DNA of 64,000 nt from Leguminivora glycinivorella (GCF_023078275.1 NC_062977.1:12545118-12609117), one strand, 5' to 3'. Numbered from the stretch's first letter, positions 48,369 to 60,815 are shown. Program-made: numbers and translations. Notes: generated by a model from the sequence alone, not told the origin.

Positions 48369-51300
48369 TATATACCGACGATCTCGGAAACCGCTCTAAC
48401 GATTTCGCTGAAATTTGTTTTGTGGGGGTTTTCGGGGGTGAAAAATCGATCTAGCGTAGCCTTAGATCCCGGAAAACGCGAATTTTCGAGTTTTCATGAG
48501 TTTTTCTTTCGCATTTGTAAACGTAAAATATGGTCCTTAATTTCGCCGCGCGCGCATCGATTCCGCTTAGCTCAGTCGCACGAGGTCGGTCTAATGTACG
48601 CAGATAGATCGTAGGTGTCAGGGTTTCGAATCCCGGTCAGAAATTAAGTTTTTGTTTTTTGTCTTTTTTTTGTTTTTGTATTTATAAGAGTTTTTTTTTA
48701 TCTAAAGACGTGATATATTAAAATAGAACCGAGCGAAGCTCGGTCGCCCAGATATTGCATTATTTATATACGATAATCATAATCTACGGCCGTACTCACC
48801 ACATGGCCTGCACAGACACCGGCTTGAATATGTGCTGTTGGTTGCACACACACACGCTGAAACCCCTGCGGACAATGAATGCTTAATTAGTTATTGTCCT
48901 AACACTTAAAACGCAGTAAGCTAAACGACTTCAAGTTAAAATGCCCACTGTTCGACAAATACGGCAGTGTCTTTTTCGGTATCGCTTGAATGACGCTAAC
49001 CATTTTTAGTTTCAAAGGAAATTGCAGCTGCGACATAACAAATGTTTTAGTGATTTGTCTGGCTCAATTGAATGTGACAGAATATTATTTACAAGCAATA
49101 TTAAAAGGTCAAAATGGGTTTAACAACATGTCAATTCAAATGTATTCAACTTTTATAGTTACTAGGCCAATTACTTACGGTACTATCGTAGCCATATCGA
49201 CGCAATTAAACAAATACAATATATTACTGCATTAACAGTCTAGGAAGACGAGTAATTGTTGTAGCTCTCCGTTGGTTATTGCGAATACAAATTACAGTCA
49301 CGGATAAAATTCATTAATTATTTTCCTTATATTAAAATTCAAATATAGAAACAATATATGCCGACAACTGACTCTTACACAGATTTATGCTTTATTTTAA
49401 AAACTCAAGAGTTGAAATTTATAGGTGGAATTTTAAATTATAGAAATTTCTTCATTATATCAATAAGTACACTAAAAACAGCTCTCGAACATAACAACGA
49501 CCATACGCTGCCCTCATTGAACAATAATTCCATGTGACCTTATTCTGGTCATCACTCCACTTTGTTTGTTGGGCTTTATCTGTCTGCGTCGTTAGGTGGA
49601 GTGTCCCCTTTTGTGCCCCCCACAAAGGTTCTCAAGCGATCAGGGCCATCTCGTCGCCTGCTATAGCGTACCATCAACGAGTAATCATGGGCCAGCTTAC
49701 CCATCTCCGTCCAGCTTGATGGAGGTGTCGGCCAGCACGCGCAGCACGAGCCCGACGGTGGTGCGCTCGTTGGAGTCGATGCCCAGCAGCGCCGCCTCGT
49801 CGTTGTGGCACACCACCACCAGGTACCGCGTGCGGCCGCCGTGCGCAGACTCCAACTTCACCGCCTGACAACAGATTACATTCATAAACAATGCTGGACC
49901 GTTCGCAGGATCTTCGTAAAATATCATACAGTTTTTAGGGTTCCGTAGTCAACTAGGAACCCTTATAGTTTCGCCATGTCTGTCTGTCCGTCCGTCCGTC
50001 CGTCAGTCCGCGGATAATCTCAGTAACCGTTAGCATCCGCGGATAATCTCAGTAACCGTTAGCACTAGAAAGCTGAAATTTGGTACCAATATGTATATCA
50101 ATCACGCCAACAAAGTGCAAAAATAAAAAACCTTCGAATTCAGATTTCTTATCGGATTGCAATAATCTAAACATCCAAATTATAAACAAATGAATTATTT
50201 TTGTAGTCGACTCGGTACCAGACCTGTTCGTCGCCTTGCTATTTCCTGTTTGCCCCACCCAACCATACGCAGGCTGGCCCCGACTCCAAAAATAATTGAT
50301 TTGTTTATAATTTGGATGTTTAGATTATTGCAATCCGATAAGAAATCTGAATTCGAAGGTTTATTATTTTTGGCTTTTTAGTTTCTCCGTGTTTTGTAAC
50401 ACGCTTTTTTTGAAGGCGGTTTTATTTTTTGTTAAAAAGTTAATTTATTTGTTGATTTTTAGTGGTTCCTAGTGATATTATATGTATCAGTCCGAATATA
50501 TGTACAGTAGTGAAAGAATTATCCTTTAACTCCTAACCGTTGAGGACCTTCCATCATCAGCTCAGCCACATAAAATTATTACCATCAGGCGTAAATACTG
50601 GTGTACCTTTGAAAAATACACTAAGAACATTACATGTGCCTATAACATTTGAAGAGTTCCCTCGATTTCTCCAAGATCCCATCATCAGACCCCGACTTGG
50701 TGCCAATGGGACCATCTCGGGTTTATACCCGTTCGATCAAAAAAAAAATTTTGAAAATCGGTCCACGATCCTCGGAGATATCGAGTAACATACATACAAA
50801 AAAAAAAAAAAAAAAAAAAAAAACATTCAATCGAATTGAGAACCTCCTCCTTTTTTGAAGGCGGTTAAAAATGGAAAAAAATGTTTTATTAGGGTACCCC
50901 CCCTACATGTAAAGTGGGGGCTGATATTTTTTTTTCATTCCAACTCCAACATGTGATATATTGTTGGATAGGTATTTAAAAATGAATAAGGGTTTACTAA
51001 GATCGTTTTTTGATAATATTAATATTTTCGGAAATAATCGCTCCTAAAGGAAAAAAAAACTGCCCCCCCCCCCCTCTAACTTTTGAACCATATGTTTAAA
51101 AAATATGAAAAAAATCACAAAAGTAGAACTTTATAAAGACTTTCTAGGTAAATTGTTTTGAACTTGATAGGTTCAGTAGTTTTTGAGAAAAATACGGAAA
51201 ACTACGGAACCCTACACTGAGCGTGGCCCGACATGCTCTTGGCCGGTTTTTCCGCTGTAAGCGCAGTAGGTCTAGAGTCGGCAATTTTGGTCACAATTTT

Positions 51301-53030
51301 AGGGCAAATTAACACATACTTAGGGTACGTACAGTTATTTGGCCAGTCATTTGGATAATTTATGAATTACTAGCTTTTGCCCGCGGCTTCGCTCGCGTTA
51401 GAAAGAGACAAAAAGTAGCCTATGTCACTCTCCATCCTTTCAACGAAAGACGGACAAACAAACAGACACACACACTTTCCCATTTATAATATTAGTATGG
51501 ACTATCTGTCATTGCAACATCACAATTTCGTTTACTTTCAACCTCTATTACTAAAAGTGGTACTGATAATGGATCAGTTTTATGCATTCTGCCTACCTCT
51601 TTTGGGAATGGGGATTCCTTTTTATTTTATTCCTTATAAGTAGCACAATGCACTAAGAAAAAGCAACAGACTTATGCCATCGCGTCAGATACACATATAG
51701 AACAAACGTCTACCGACGCAAATGGATAATTCCGTGGTAATGTTTCTTTATTAGCAGTTAACCTTTTAACGACTGAAACACGCGAGCTATTTGTACTGTG
51801 TCTGTAACCTGTAACACGGTCACCGGACGAAGGAGCAAGTTCGCTTCAAACAGAACCGTTCAATTTATTTAGCACGCTTTAATTAGGTTCGGCGAAAATC
51901 AGCTGCCCTCGTTTAGATGTTAATTATGAATCTATGATTAGTAATTGCAGTTTTACTCGCAAAAATAAATTGCTGTATAAATTCCGATGGTTCTATACCT
52001 ATACCTATCATTTATTACGGCGGCGTATTCCCGGTGGTACACGCCGGAAACTTATCAGTATTCAGAGCGGGCACGTCACTAGAGCAGGCATTTAAATTAT
52101 GTTACGTTAGATACTCTGGTATTTGCAAGTTTATCATACAACATTTTCAACATGGTGTTTATCGTGCTTTTATAGTTTTTCTAGTTTCCTGATTTAAACT
52201 GATTAGCTGACAACTATGAACATTGAACTTTCAAATAAATGCTCAGTTTTCAATGTTTTCATACTATCACATATGAAAATCAAACAAATGCCTGTGCTTA
52301 CCTTGTTGTAAGCGGTTGGACGTTATATACGGAGTCGTAATACTAACCGGACTCTACTATATAAAATATGTATTTACGTGGACTCGGGACTGTTTTTTAA
52401 TCTTCACGTTTAGTTATATTATGAATATATCTACTGACTTCTTTAAGAAATTTTGTGTAGGTACGTAATGTCGGCAATGAAAAGTAATAAATTAATCCTT
52501 ATGATTTCAAAACATTAAAGAATTACGTACTTTTGACAATTTTTTATGACCAATTTGGTCATTTTGTGAAATAAATATAGTTTCGGTTATTAACCGGTTA
52601 GAGACTATGAAAACCGGTTTTTAACCGTGGCCAAAAAGTCTCGGTTAACCGGTTTGCATTCCCTAATGCTCAAATATTAGATACAATTGGTTCATATTAT
52701 CATGCTACCTATTAAGAAATCATTGTGAATGACACGATCGCCCCACCCTTGTTTGCAAAGTATTAGCCACCAGCCATCAGGCATTGCGGCTAGAAATGTT
52801 GGCCTCGGCCATACCTATGAAATTGATTCAGCATGCAACAGTTATATTTAATATTTACCATCTTGAGCGTCTCCTCGGGGCGCAGCAGGTAGAACATGGC
52901 CTGCAGGTGGTGCTGGATGTCGGGCTGCGGCTGCGGCGGCGGCGCGAGCGCGTGCGCCGGCGACCGCCGCCGCTCGCAGCCGGCGAGCACCAGCGCCGCG
53001 CCCTTGTTCGCGAAGTAGCACTCATTGAGG
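42126..53030 (-). CDS. ssh: Slingshot cofilin phosphatase, six 3' coding exons (5' end missing)
   Basis: Exons in coding order: 53030-52859, 49864-49701, 48865-48800, 46293-46099, 44621-44352 and 44190-42126. All junctions are GT-AG with matching phases, giving about 976 residues. Order of parts: the SSH N-terminal A/B region (LNECYF..., LGIDSNERTTVGLVLRVLADTS, SDRSCLNEWHAMD...ESRRPPSP); a DEK-C-like segment (ETERVIRCTLKEIMMSVDLDEV...); the dual-specificity phosphatase domain (IFDHVYLGSEWNASNLEEL) with catalytic HCKMGISRS (C-X5-R); and a long disordered tail rich in Ser, Arg and Ala. Family role: removes the inhibitory Ser-3 phosphate from cofilin/ADF and so promotes actin turnover. The first coding exon, before LNECYF, was not found. 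The last exon is extremely GC-rich at 42.28-43.1 kb and has long antisense open frames that are shadows. Confidence 0.94.
45931..46045 (-). pseudogene. Decayed copy of a slingshot exon
   Basis: Immediately downstream, in gene direction, of the exon at 46293-46099. It matches that exon's last part and the start of its following intron: plus-strand words gaatctggc, atgccactcattgaagcaggatcgg and tgtaccacacc...aaagattgtcaac. About 35 bp of exon are deleted and the donor is changed from gtgagt to gtgtgt, so it should not be spliced. Confidence 0.8.
46320..48307. other. Slingshot intron, non-coding
   Basis: No exon. Relics of small TIR elements are suggested, for example the ctccgtagcgaacg word at about 47165-47185. 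Open frames lack features. Confidence 0.4.
48308..48756 (+). mobile_element. Composite SINE-like element with internal tRNA-like promoter, copy 2
   Basis: Same length and order as the copy at 9421-9851, with a longer (ttta)n run. A-box ttagctcagtcg and B-box ggtttcgaatcc are intact, as is the terminal accgagc/gctcggt hairpin. It lies in the slingshot intron, antisense to the gene, ending 44 bp from the exon at 48800-48865. Confidence 0.75.
50131..50362. mobile_element. Foldback element with 72-bp TIRs
   Basis: Arms ccttcgaattcagatttctt... and ...aagaaatctgaattcgaagg are near-perfect inverted repeats of about 72 bp around an 85-bp GC-rich spacer. It is nested inside the copy at 49935-51251. 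Confidence 0.85.
50363..50869 (+). repeat. Nested non-LTR-like or SINE-like fragment with A run
   Basis: Contains words frequent in Lepidoptera repeats: atcatcagaccccgacttgg, aaatcggtccacgatcctcgg, and acatacatac followed by A25, ending ccttttttgaaggcggtt. An aaaaa-rich target flanks the whole insertion. Confidence 0.55.
51370..51501 (-). mobile_element. LEP1-type Helitron-like element, short copy
   Basis: Inverted copy: ctagcttttgcccgcggcttcgctcg on the left and tttataatattagtatgga on the right. Part of the middle is deleted. Confidence 0.6.
51502..52858. other. Slingshot intron, non-coding
   Basis: No exon. A small accggtt/aaccggt inverted-repeat relic lies at about 52590-52660. Confidence 0.4.
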
Positions 53031-53145
53031 CTGGAAAGAAGGAAGATAGCGTCAGATTACGTTCGTATTTCGTATTCAACCTAATGTAAAACAATAATAT
53101 TTTTAAGGTCAATGCCGCCTAGTTCGTACACGGAAAGTTCCGTAC

Positions 53146-53592
53146 TAGAGATGGGCCGAATATTCGGGGTTCGGCATATTCGGCAAGTTTTTCAATGTTC
53201 GTATTCGGCCGAATAGTTCGGTTACTTTGCCGGATATTTACCGAATAAACAAAGAAAAATAAATAACGTAAGTTGTCTCCTAATTCATCCGATAATGTCA
53301 TCATACTTCAGCATTCTGAGGAACTACCAAAAAGAGCTAAATGTGCGTTAAAATATAAATGAAATAATTTTGCAAAAAGTGAAAACAAAAATTGTAGCCC
53401 TGAAAAAAAAATCCAATAAAGGGCCGGAACGTTAGAAGCCGTATTAGTAATATTATTTATGTATCCATTACTACTCAATTAAAAGTCTCAACAACCGCTT
53501 TAAAAATATAGCACACCGAATATTCAGTTCGGTAAGAGCTAATCCGAATGTTCGGCCAAATATTCGCATTCATCAAAGTCGGCCCATCGCTA
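53146..53592. mobile_element. hAT-like MITE
   Basis: Ends tagagatgggccgaatattcgg and ccgaatgttcgg...cggcccatcgcta. The ta(g)agatgggc terminus is typical of hAT-derived non-autonomous elements. No convincing 8-bp target duplication was seen. Confidence 0.6.
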
Positions 53593-53670
53593 CTTCAGCT
53601 ACAGCCTTCTTCTTGCTGTCTTTGTACGTATTATTTACCTATACCTAGTTGTAATATTTACAACACACTT

Positions 53671-53686
53671 CGCACGCACACACACA

Positions 53687-53770
<84 letters not shown>

Positions 53771-53778
53771 CACACTCG
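53671..53778. repeat. Microsatellite (gcac)n with (ac)n flanks
   Basis: About 20 uninterrupted gcac units between short (ac)n runs, about 100 bp in total. It alternates purine and pyrimidine throughout. Confidence 0.95.
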
Positions 53779-53869
53779 AACATAACTCTCGCTCTCTATC
53801 ACGTTTAAACTTAGTTTCTGTATAAGTGATCTTACGTTCTGTCTATCTATAAGTCTTAGTTATTAATTT

Positions 53870-54010
53870 TCTGGGTGCCCTGAAAACCAGTACCGCGTCT
53901 ATTAGACACGGTGTACGCCGAGTGGCATCCTATTTGGTGTACTAGAGTAGTTATTAATTACTTGTTGTATTTATTATGTTTCTCTATGCCAAATAAAATA
54001 TTTTCTATTC
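53870..54010 (+). repeat. LINE 3' end relic
   Basis: A ggtgccctgaaaaccagtaccgcg segment followed by gccaaataaaatattttctattctatt. This reads as the 3' UTR and short tandem tail of a non-LTR element. A similar tail (gccaaataaatg, then tctatc repeats) ends at about 54640. Confidence 0.45.
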
Positions 54011-54639
54011 TATTATATTCTTCGAATGGAAGTGGATTATTGACTCTGTCTAATCTAATCTGTCAATACTTATTGTTTGTGTTTACCGTGAATTTCAGGG
54101 TAGCTACCACGTAGCTACCGATGTTTGGTAAATTTGCCTTAATCACCGAACTCGTAATTGCAATCGCTTCAAAGTAGTCTGTTTGAAATATCATAACAGT
54201 TATGACGTCGTAGAGACAACATTTAAACGAATCTAACTATACAAGCCCCGTTCATAAGTATTTCACGCTTCTCCTTGTTATATAGTAGGTAGGTACTATT
54301 CGCTACACTGCACAGTGACTTTGCTCGCGAAATATTAAATTAGCGCACAAAGGTAGTGATTCAACTGCACCCTTGACCTATCCACCTGCGATTTGCTGTG
54401 GAGCTGGAGCCGCTAAGCTTTTTGTTATAAATACTTTTGTTGCAATCAGGCCCAGTGTGAAACGAATTATTTAAATCGGTCCCTTTATTAGCTTTCATTC
54501 AACTTCATTGGTTAGTATTTTAGTCTGCGTCAAGACGTATAGAAGCTAATTAATTAATTTGTGTGTCTCCTTTAATCTGTATATTGTGTGTGTTTGCAGT
54601 TTGCCAAATAAATGATTTATCTATCGATCTATCTAAAGC

Positions 54640-55286
54640 ATAGTTAATTTAGAATTGGTACGCGATGGGAGGAATTTAATTTTTAAATGAAAAGAAAAAA
54701 GTAAACAATATTTTTTATTGCAGAATATAAAAGATCGTTTATTAATTTATAGCGTGTCACATATATTTCAATCATTCAGTATGTTTATGCACAAAATTAC
54801 GGACTTTTCTGAAAATAGTATTCATGATCCTCTGAACAAGATTTTCATCCATCTTTTTTGTCTGTTGATTCCGTGTGGACCGCAAGGAGTGGATATTTTG
54901 AATTATTTTGCCACTATTATTTAATTGTCCTTTAATGAAATAATGATTTGGGCAATAATTATTGCCTAGTAGTTTTCTGGAAATTCAACAATTTAGCAAG
55001 CTTTGTTCACAGTGCATTTTCGCCGGTCAACGTCCATCATCAATAACTTACAAACGCAAAAAGTTAGATCAACCAAATTTCTAATATAGAGTTATCAACG
55101 TATTAAAATTAAGATGTGATTATCAGTTTTTTTTAATTTTTAAACATATTTTTTTTATTCGTCGCTAAACGCGTGCCAATACTATGTTAACTATGCTTTA
55201 TCTATCTAATTTTTAGAATACAGAACTGAAAACTAATTTCTGGAAACTATTAATTAATGGAAACTGAAATGTTATTTATTTATGAG
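54640..55286. other. Non-coding, nothing recognised
   Basis: AT-rich, with no exon or repeat identified. Confidence 0.4.
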
Positions 55287-55400
55287 ATCATCATCATCAT
55301 CATTTCAGCCATTAATCGCCCACTGCTGAGCATAGGCCTCCCTTAGTGTACGCCACTTATCCCGGTCCTGGGCTAATCTCATCCAGAAGTGCCCCGCAGT
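55287..55400 (+). repeat. RTE-like LINE relic
   Basis: A (atc)n run, then ttaatcgcccactgctgagcataggcctccc and cgccacttatcccggtcctgg, a decayed fragment type frequent in Lepidoptera. Confidence 0.45.
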
Positions 55401-55512
55401 TTTTCGAATGTCGTGAGATAATTTATGAGATAAGCAGCACTTAAGGTAATCCGTAAGATAACAAAGGGGATGTCCCGGATACCTACAAACCGATAAGTAC
55501 GATATGATTGTA

Positions 55513-55608
55513 TACAGTCAGCCAAAAAAGTGGTTTATCACTTTTCGACCTTAATATGTGTTTCAAATAGAGTCGAAAAGTGGTAAACCACTTTCTTGGC
55601 TGACCGTA
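55513..55608. mobile_element. Small foldback MITE
   Basis: A 96-bp hairpin with arms acagtcagccaaaaaagtggttta and taaaccactttcttggctgaccgt, plus inner pairs gtcgaaaagtg/cacttttcgac. Confidence 0.8.
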
Positions 55609-55715
55609 TTGAAATTGTGATTCACTCATTGGCATTTCGTAAATATTTTCTTATATTTTTTGCTAGACTAAAATTATGCTCTGTCTATTATACCTTATGT
55701 CTGCTGGCGTTTGAC

Positions 55716-56659
55716 GATACGGTAGGGGTCAATTCTCCATACAAACGCTCTCGACTATTTCCTCCCTGGTTTTTGAAGATAGAGCAATGATTTTTTCAAC
55801 ACAGATTGTTATTATTTTTTTCTACTCCCGTGTTGTTATTCGTCATTTACAGTGTCGTGCATAGATCGTTAAACCCCTACATAAAAGATGCCCGCCCCCG
55901 CCCGGCGCCCCGCGCACCCACGCATACGATATAGCTCTTAAAGTATTGTTAGGAAGCCTTTAATGGATATAGCGTGAGTGCGCGGGGCGCCGGGGGCTGG
56001 CGACGTCGCGGGGGCCGGGGGAGTGCGAGCGAAAGGGTTAGTGCAGGAACAGAGGGGAGGCCGACGCGTCAAAATACAGGAAATAGTGCGAATTTCACGA
56101 AAGTTATTCTAGAAAACTATTAAAAAGTAAGTGCATGGTCGTAGAAAAAGTATTGTATGCAACGGTGTTTAACCGAGTCAAAAAATACTCGTGGCGTCTT
56201 TATTAACAATTTTCGGCTTCGCCTCAAATTTTTGACCTCACTTAAACGCCAGTTGCATAAAATACTATTATCTGTGTCGGACAGTTTTGATTTTTTTGAT
56301 ATTCTGCTTTTTAAAGATTCTAGAGCCAATCAAAAATTTCCAAAAACGGCCTTTTTCATTGTGGCACAAAAAAGGTGTGATACTCAAGATTGGTAACAAT
56401 TAACCAAAAAAGCTAAACGGTCCGACATAGATTATTTCATTGTTATTCAGATTCTCAAATTTCGTTACAATTGATTAGGTTTTGAAGGAGGAAAGAGTCG
56501 AGAGCGGAACCTCGATTTTAAAGATTTTTTTGAAATATCTTTTGACTGAGTTGTTCTTATTGGACAAATTTTTTTTCGATAAATCTAGTTAACAACACTT
56601 GTATATTGAACTAAAATTGAAAGGGGGCTCCTTTCCATTTTCGCTACCGTATCCTCTTA
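55716..56659. mobile_element. TTAA-bounded element, copy 2, split by nested insertion
   Basis: Inverted copy of the element at 22688-23291. The outer parts, 55716-55821 and about 56265-56659, match it. The middle (about 55822-56265) is the GC-rich element also present at 36630-36935. The right end keeps TTAA (56656-56659). Confidence 0.7.
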
Positions 56660-57229
56660 AAGATCTTTATCAAGGTGCACTTTTCGTGGCAAATGGTACG
56701 GTTAGCAAAAAAACAAATACTTACATTTAAATATTCACTGGTGGATATGCCGGAGAGCATCAACAAAAATTGCGTGCAGTATTTTAAAGAGTTAAATTAC
56801 CTTCCTGTAACTTTTGTCAACGTAGAAAGGTCATTTAGTTATTTAAAATGGATTTTTTTCTAATCAACGTGAACGAATCACAGCCAAATCTGTTGAACAA
56901 ATTTTAGTTATTTATTCAATGTAATTTTGATAAGTAATTACCTCTATAAATATGAATATATTTCATAATTTGTTAAGTATATAATGTTTGAAATACTTGT
57001 GTTTTTGTTTTTTTTTGCCAACCGTACTCTGCCACCAATACAGCACGTTGATAACTGATGATTATTATGCATTAATTACCTACTTTATTTGTAAGTTTTA
57101 AAAAGTGTACTGCTAATCGTCCTAGGTTCCCATTTGACCCGAAATTGCACATAAGTAGGTAAACAAGACAAAGAAAGCAACGCCGCAACAATTGATTCGT
57201 ATATTTTAATGATACCGCGAGCAGTATGA

Positions 57230-57450
57230 ATGACGCCATTTTTAGCAAAGTTGCGGCAATCCGTCTTGAGGCGGCAATCGGCGGCATTTAACCTCCCTTT
57301 CACCGACTCCGACTCGGCGGTGGCGGAGGGCCGACGCGCTGGCTGGCCCGCGACGCCTCCGCCCGGTGACTCACGAGCTTCCCCAGCGCAACTGGCTGGC
57401 CCGACGACGCAAGACGACTCCGGTGGCCAGCCTTCCTAGTATTTGCACTG
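57230..57450 (-). promoter_or_regulatory. GC-rich block, candidate non-coding first exon of a minus-strand gene
   Basis: GC-rich patch in AT-rich DNA. On the minus strand a TCAGT initiator-like word lies at about 57447 and a good donor (gtgagt) follows at about 57372, with no ATG between. It could be an untranslated first exon of slingshot, but no sequence links it to the coding exons. Confidence 0.2.
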
Positions 57451-59979
57451 ACTCACGATCGACCAAGTAACAGACCCGAAAGCAGCGCGTTTTTTCCACA
57501 AAAAAATTGGAAAAGGGTATACCGTATATGATGTGGAAAGGTAACTCTCAAATTTAAAAACAGCGATTTCCACAAATAAGTCATGCTTTATCACCGGCAT
57601 AGGTCAACTTACATTGGCCACTTACGCGTCAGTAGAGGGACAGTCATATATCTGGCACTGCCTCGAAACGGCCAATCACAGGCGCTTAACACATTGCCCG
57701 CTCCTCGCACCCCAAACACTGGTGACTCGTATCGCGACCAAATATACAAGACTGCCACTCTATAGGAGGTTCTCTGTGCGTATATGGCATGCCTCGTGGT
57801 TATTGATCTTTAACGAGTACAGTCTGAAAGGATCGCGAAAAATGATCGAACGGAAAAGCGATTTCACCGGGAACATTAATGGAAACGGGCCAGTATGTCA
57901 GTGGAAAATGACATAGATAGAGATAAACGTGACCCTTTTTAAGCAGAAATGAATAGCACATAATATTTCAGATATTTAGCATATAAAAACCACCAATATA
58001 TTTATATGGAAATAAAAAAATCTAAATATTTGACCGGGCAAATGAGGAACAGATAATAGTACGAGGTTGACTTTTATTGTCCCTATTTAACAATATTAAC
58101 AGCATGATAATCCACCCAATAAGTTTGATCTTTATTTAATACTTTAATTTAATAATATATTTACATTTTTTGCGTGGTTTGGTTTGGACCTTAGTGTCTT
58201 ACATTTAGGAATCCATATGGCAAACCACCACGCCAGTGGAGCTGGGCCGAGAGTAGGTGATGAGCCGTGTCGCATGCTTTTTATTCTGTTCTTCTATTAC
58301 TATACACAATAACGTAAATGACGAGGCACACTGACATTTTACCCCGCCAGGCGGCGCCTATGCAAGAGTCTAGGCATGTCACTGTCATTCATATGTGAGA
58401 GAGAGAGAAAAAAACATAATTATCAGCTTCTCGCTCTCACGTCTCACGGACTAATAGGGTGGCGCCATCTGTCATATCCTTTGAGTGTTCCTCCTCATTA
58501 CATGCCTATTTCTACATAAGTAATATTTTAGGTAAATTAAAAACAGACGTTTCCCACCGATAATAAAGTCCAAAGTAATTAAAAAAATTACATATTTATT
58601 TTAGGCATCCGATTTGACAGTTGTCGAAAAGAGTATATACTTGTCAGTACATACATCTATCTCACGTTTTTCTCTTCTACCATTTGACAGATCTCCGTCA
58701 TCTTGTGAAATGTATTCTTCCATTCTTCAGAATCGTTGAAGCAACGCTTGTTACAAACACGCGAAAGCTATGCAAAGTCTAATTTCGACCCCTATGTCAC
58801 GGCCAGGTATAGCCCCGGCGATTATCGTTAGACTTACAAGCCACAGGTCACGGGTTCAAATCTCAGTGTCGCATACGTAGATATTACAGCTTTTTTAATT
58901 CATTTTTTTAATTTTTTTATTTATATTATAAGTTGATGAGTACAAGCTACTGCAATGACATTAAATACAAGGACGCAAAATTCATAACAAAAATGTTTTA
59001 AAAATCTGGGTCTAAATTGCATTTAGAACATTCTTGTTGATGCTAATAACGTTAACTTCTTATCTGCTTAGGAAAAAAATCGTTCATGCCATAACCAACT
59101 TAGTGTATAAAGACCTAAGTATCAAAATTGCAAATGGAACTGCGACACACTAAAAACTTTTTATCAAAATACCTTATGTCATAATATGCTCAAATGACTT
59201 ATATGTCAAAATGAATTGCGAACGAATATTGAACGAATGGAGCCGCTACCAATATATAATAAGTATGTAGGTATATATTAGATATTTCCAATTTATTCCA
59301 TAAATAGAAATATGTACCTAAAAAAGGCCGCAATTTTACTTCTTCATTACATATACTTTAAGAATACCCTACTGTATCATTTTTATCTTGGTCACTTGTA
59401 CTCCGTTTATTACAATAAATGTATGTAATGTATGTATGTGTAAATTTCCTGAAATAAATGTCATATCTTGTTGTCACAAAGAAAAATTTACAGGGCTTCC
59501 AAGAATCTCGAGCTGGAAGGATACAAATTAAAATATTTTCTATGAAAATAATTAAATTCGACAGCAGACAACTCAAAGGTTAATCGGATTTATTTATTAT
59601 AGGCATTTGTTTTAAATTAAATATTAGTGGCTCTGATCTGATAGTAGGATATTCTTTAAAATTTATTTTCAAAAGGAGATTTAATGTTGGTAATGCCATT
59701 CAAATAATATTAGAAGTGTCTACGCGAGTGTTCGAATTTAATTATAGGATAGCACATATTGAAAGTACTGTAAGTAATATGGGTACAAAAGCCTGCCTAT
59801 TGAAATATAAAATACATAGCAAATAGTTTTTTTTTACTTTAGTACTTTTACAATATAGTATTTTTACAAATAGTATTTTAGCAAATAGACTTTTCGACTT
59901 TTTATTTACACTACATACCGACCATACGACTGACTCTAATTAATCTTGGTTTTAAAAAGTGTAAAATGTAGACCTAAGT
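57451..59979. other. Non-coding, possible tRNA-like relic
   Basis: No gene recognised. Around 58800-58880 a gggttcaaatct B-box-like word follows a ggtatagcccc word at a tRNA-like distance; this looks like a SINE or tRNA relic, not a full cloverleaf. Confidence 0.3.
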
Positions 59980-60107
59980 GCGTTTTCACATTATTCGATC
60001 CGATATCGGATGTCGGACCGATATCCCATACATTACAGGCGGAATCTTCGATTCTTCTATTGATATCCTTCCGACATCCGTTATCGGATCGGATGATGTG
60101 AAAACGG
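59980..60107. mobile_element. Foldback MITE
   Basis: A 128-bp hairpin: gcgttttcacattattcgatcc... and ...ggatcggatgatgtgaaaacgg, arms of about 38 bp plus inner matches. Confidence 0.8.
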
Positions 60108-60412
60108 TCTAATAGCGACTCAATAGTTTTTGTTCCTTGATGGTCATTCATTTGAACTAATAAAATTATTTATTTAAATCTATACAATTACAACGATTAT
60201 TATAATGTATAATACATTCATTTTGTAATATAATTGAATAAAATAACTTATAGAAATATATTCTACCCTTTTTGCTTGTTTTCCGATTACTATTTAGCCA
60301 ATTTTTCATTGAGTCATACCATGGACTTTCAATAGGGACTGAGCTCACACTTTTTTTGCCATACTAAATTAAACTTTATCACCGGTGCAGAAAGGCGTTC
60401 TTATTAGACTAG

Positions 60413-60815
60413 TAAAAGTGTGTCCACATGAGAGGGGCTGGTGGCCACAGTTAGGGCTGGTGTCCCTCTCGCACGTGTGACCAGTGTTAAAGAGATTACT
60501 ATAGTAGTAGTATTTTTACCTGTATGATAACTAAGTTTATAAACTTCTTAAATGATTTTTGTATTATATCGAGGCAAGGATATTAATACCTTGTAACGAA
60601 TTGGTAAGTCATTATTATGAAGCCATAAAACCAAAGATTTGCGCAATTAAAAAAACCTTTAATTCGGTATTAGTAGATTTGGTAGTAACTTTGAATATTG
60701 ACTGGTATCCCCAAATAATGACAGTGATGACGTAATTCAAATAATTTTGACAGTGGCAATAAGTGCGAGAGGGAGACCAGCCCCAACTTTACCCTCTCAT
60801 GTGGACACACTTTTT
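60413..60815. mobile_element. Long-TIR MITE
   Basis: About 400 bp with imperfect inverted ends of 50-55 bp: aaaagtgtgtccacatgagagg...ccctctcgcac on the left and gtgcgagagggagacc...ctctcatgtggacacactttt on the right. Confidence 0.75.

Larger units (their letters stand above)
49935..51251 (+). repeat. ggttccgta-type repeat, copy 3, split by nested insertion
   Basis: The left part (49935-50130) and right part (50870-51251) match the element at 182-722. Between them are a foldback element and a second repeat (separate entries). Within the left part the word gcggataatctcagtaaccgt is duplicated in tandem. It lies in a slingshot intron. Confidence 0.8.

Noticed and set aside
53671..53778. CRISPR-like regular array
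   Set aside because: Unit is 4 bp with no spacers; a microsatellite in a eukaryotic genome.
53548..53808. Frame encoding runs of TH and AR dipeptides
   Set aside because: Translation of the (gcac)n/(ac)n microsatellite.
56675..56863. Short frame ending in ELNYLPVTFVNVERSFSYLKW
   Set aside because: The words resemble the C-terminal end of hAT-type transposases, but only about 60 codons remain and no other domain is present. Too short to call beyond a possible transposon relic.
58797..58880. Possible tRNA gene
   Set aside because: Only the B-box-like word is good; acceptor and anticodon arms do not pair, so it is at most a relic.
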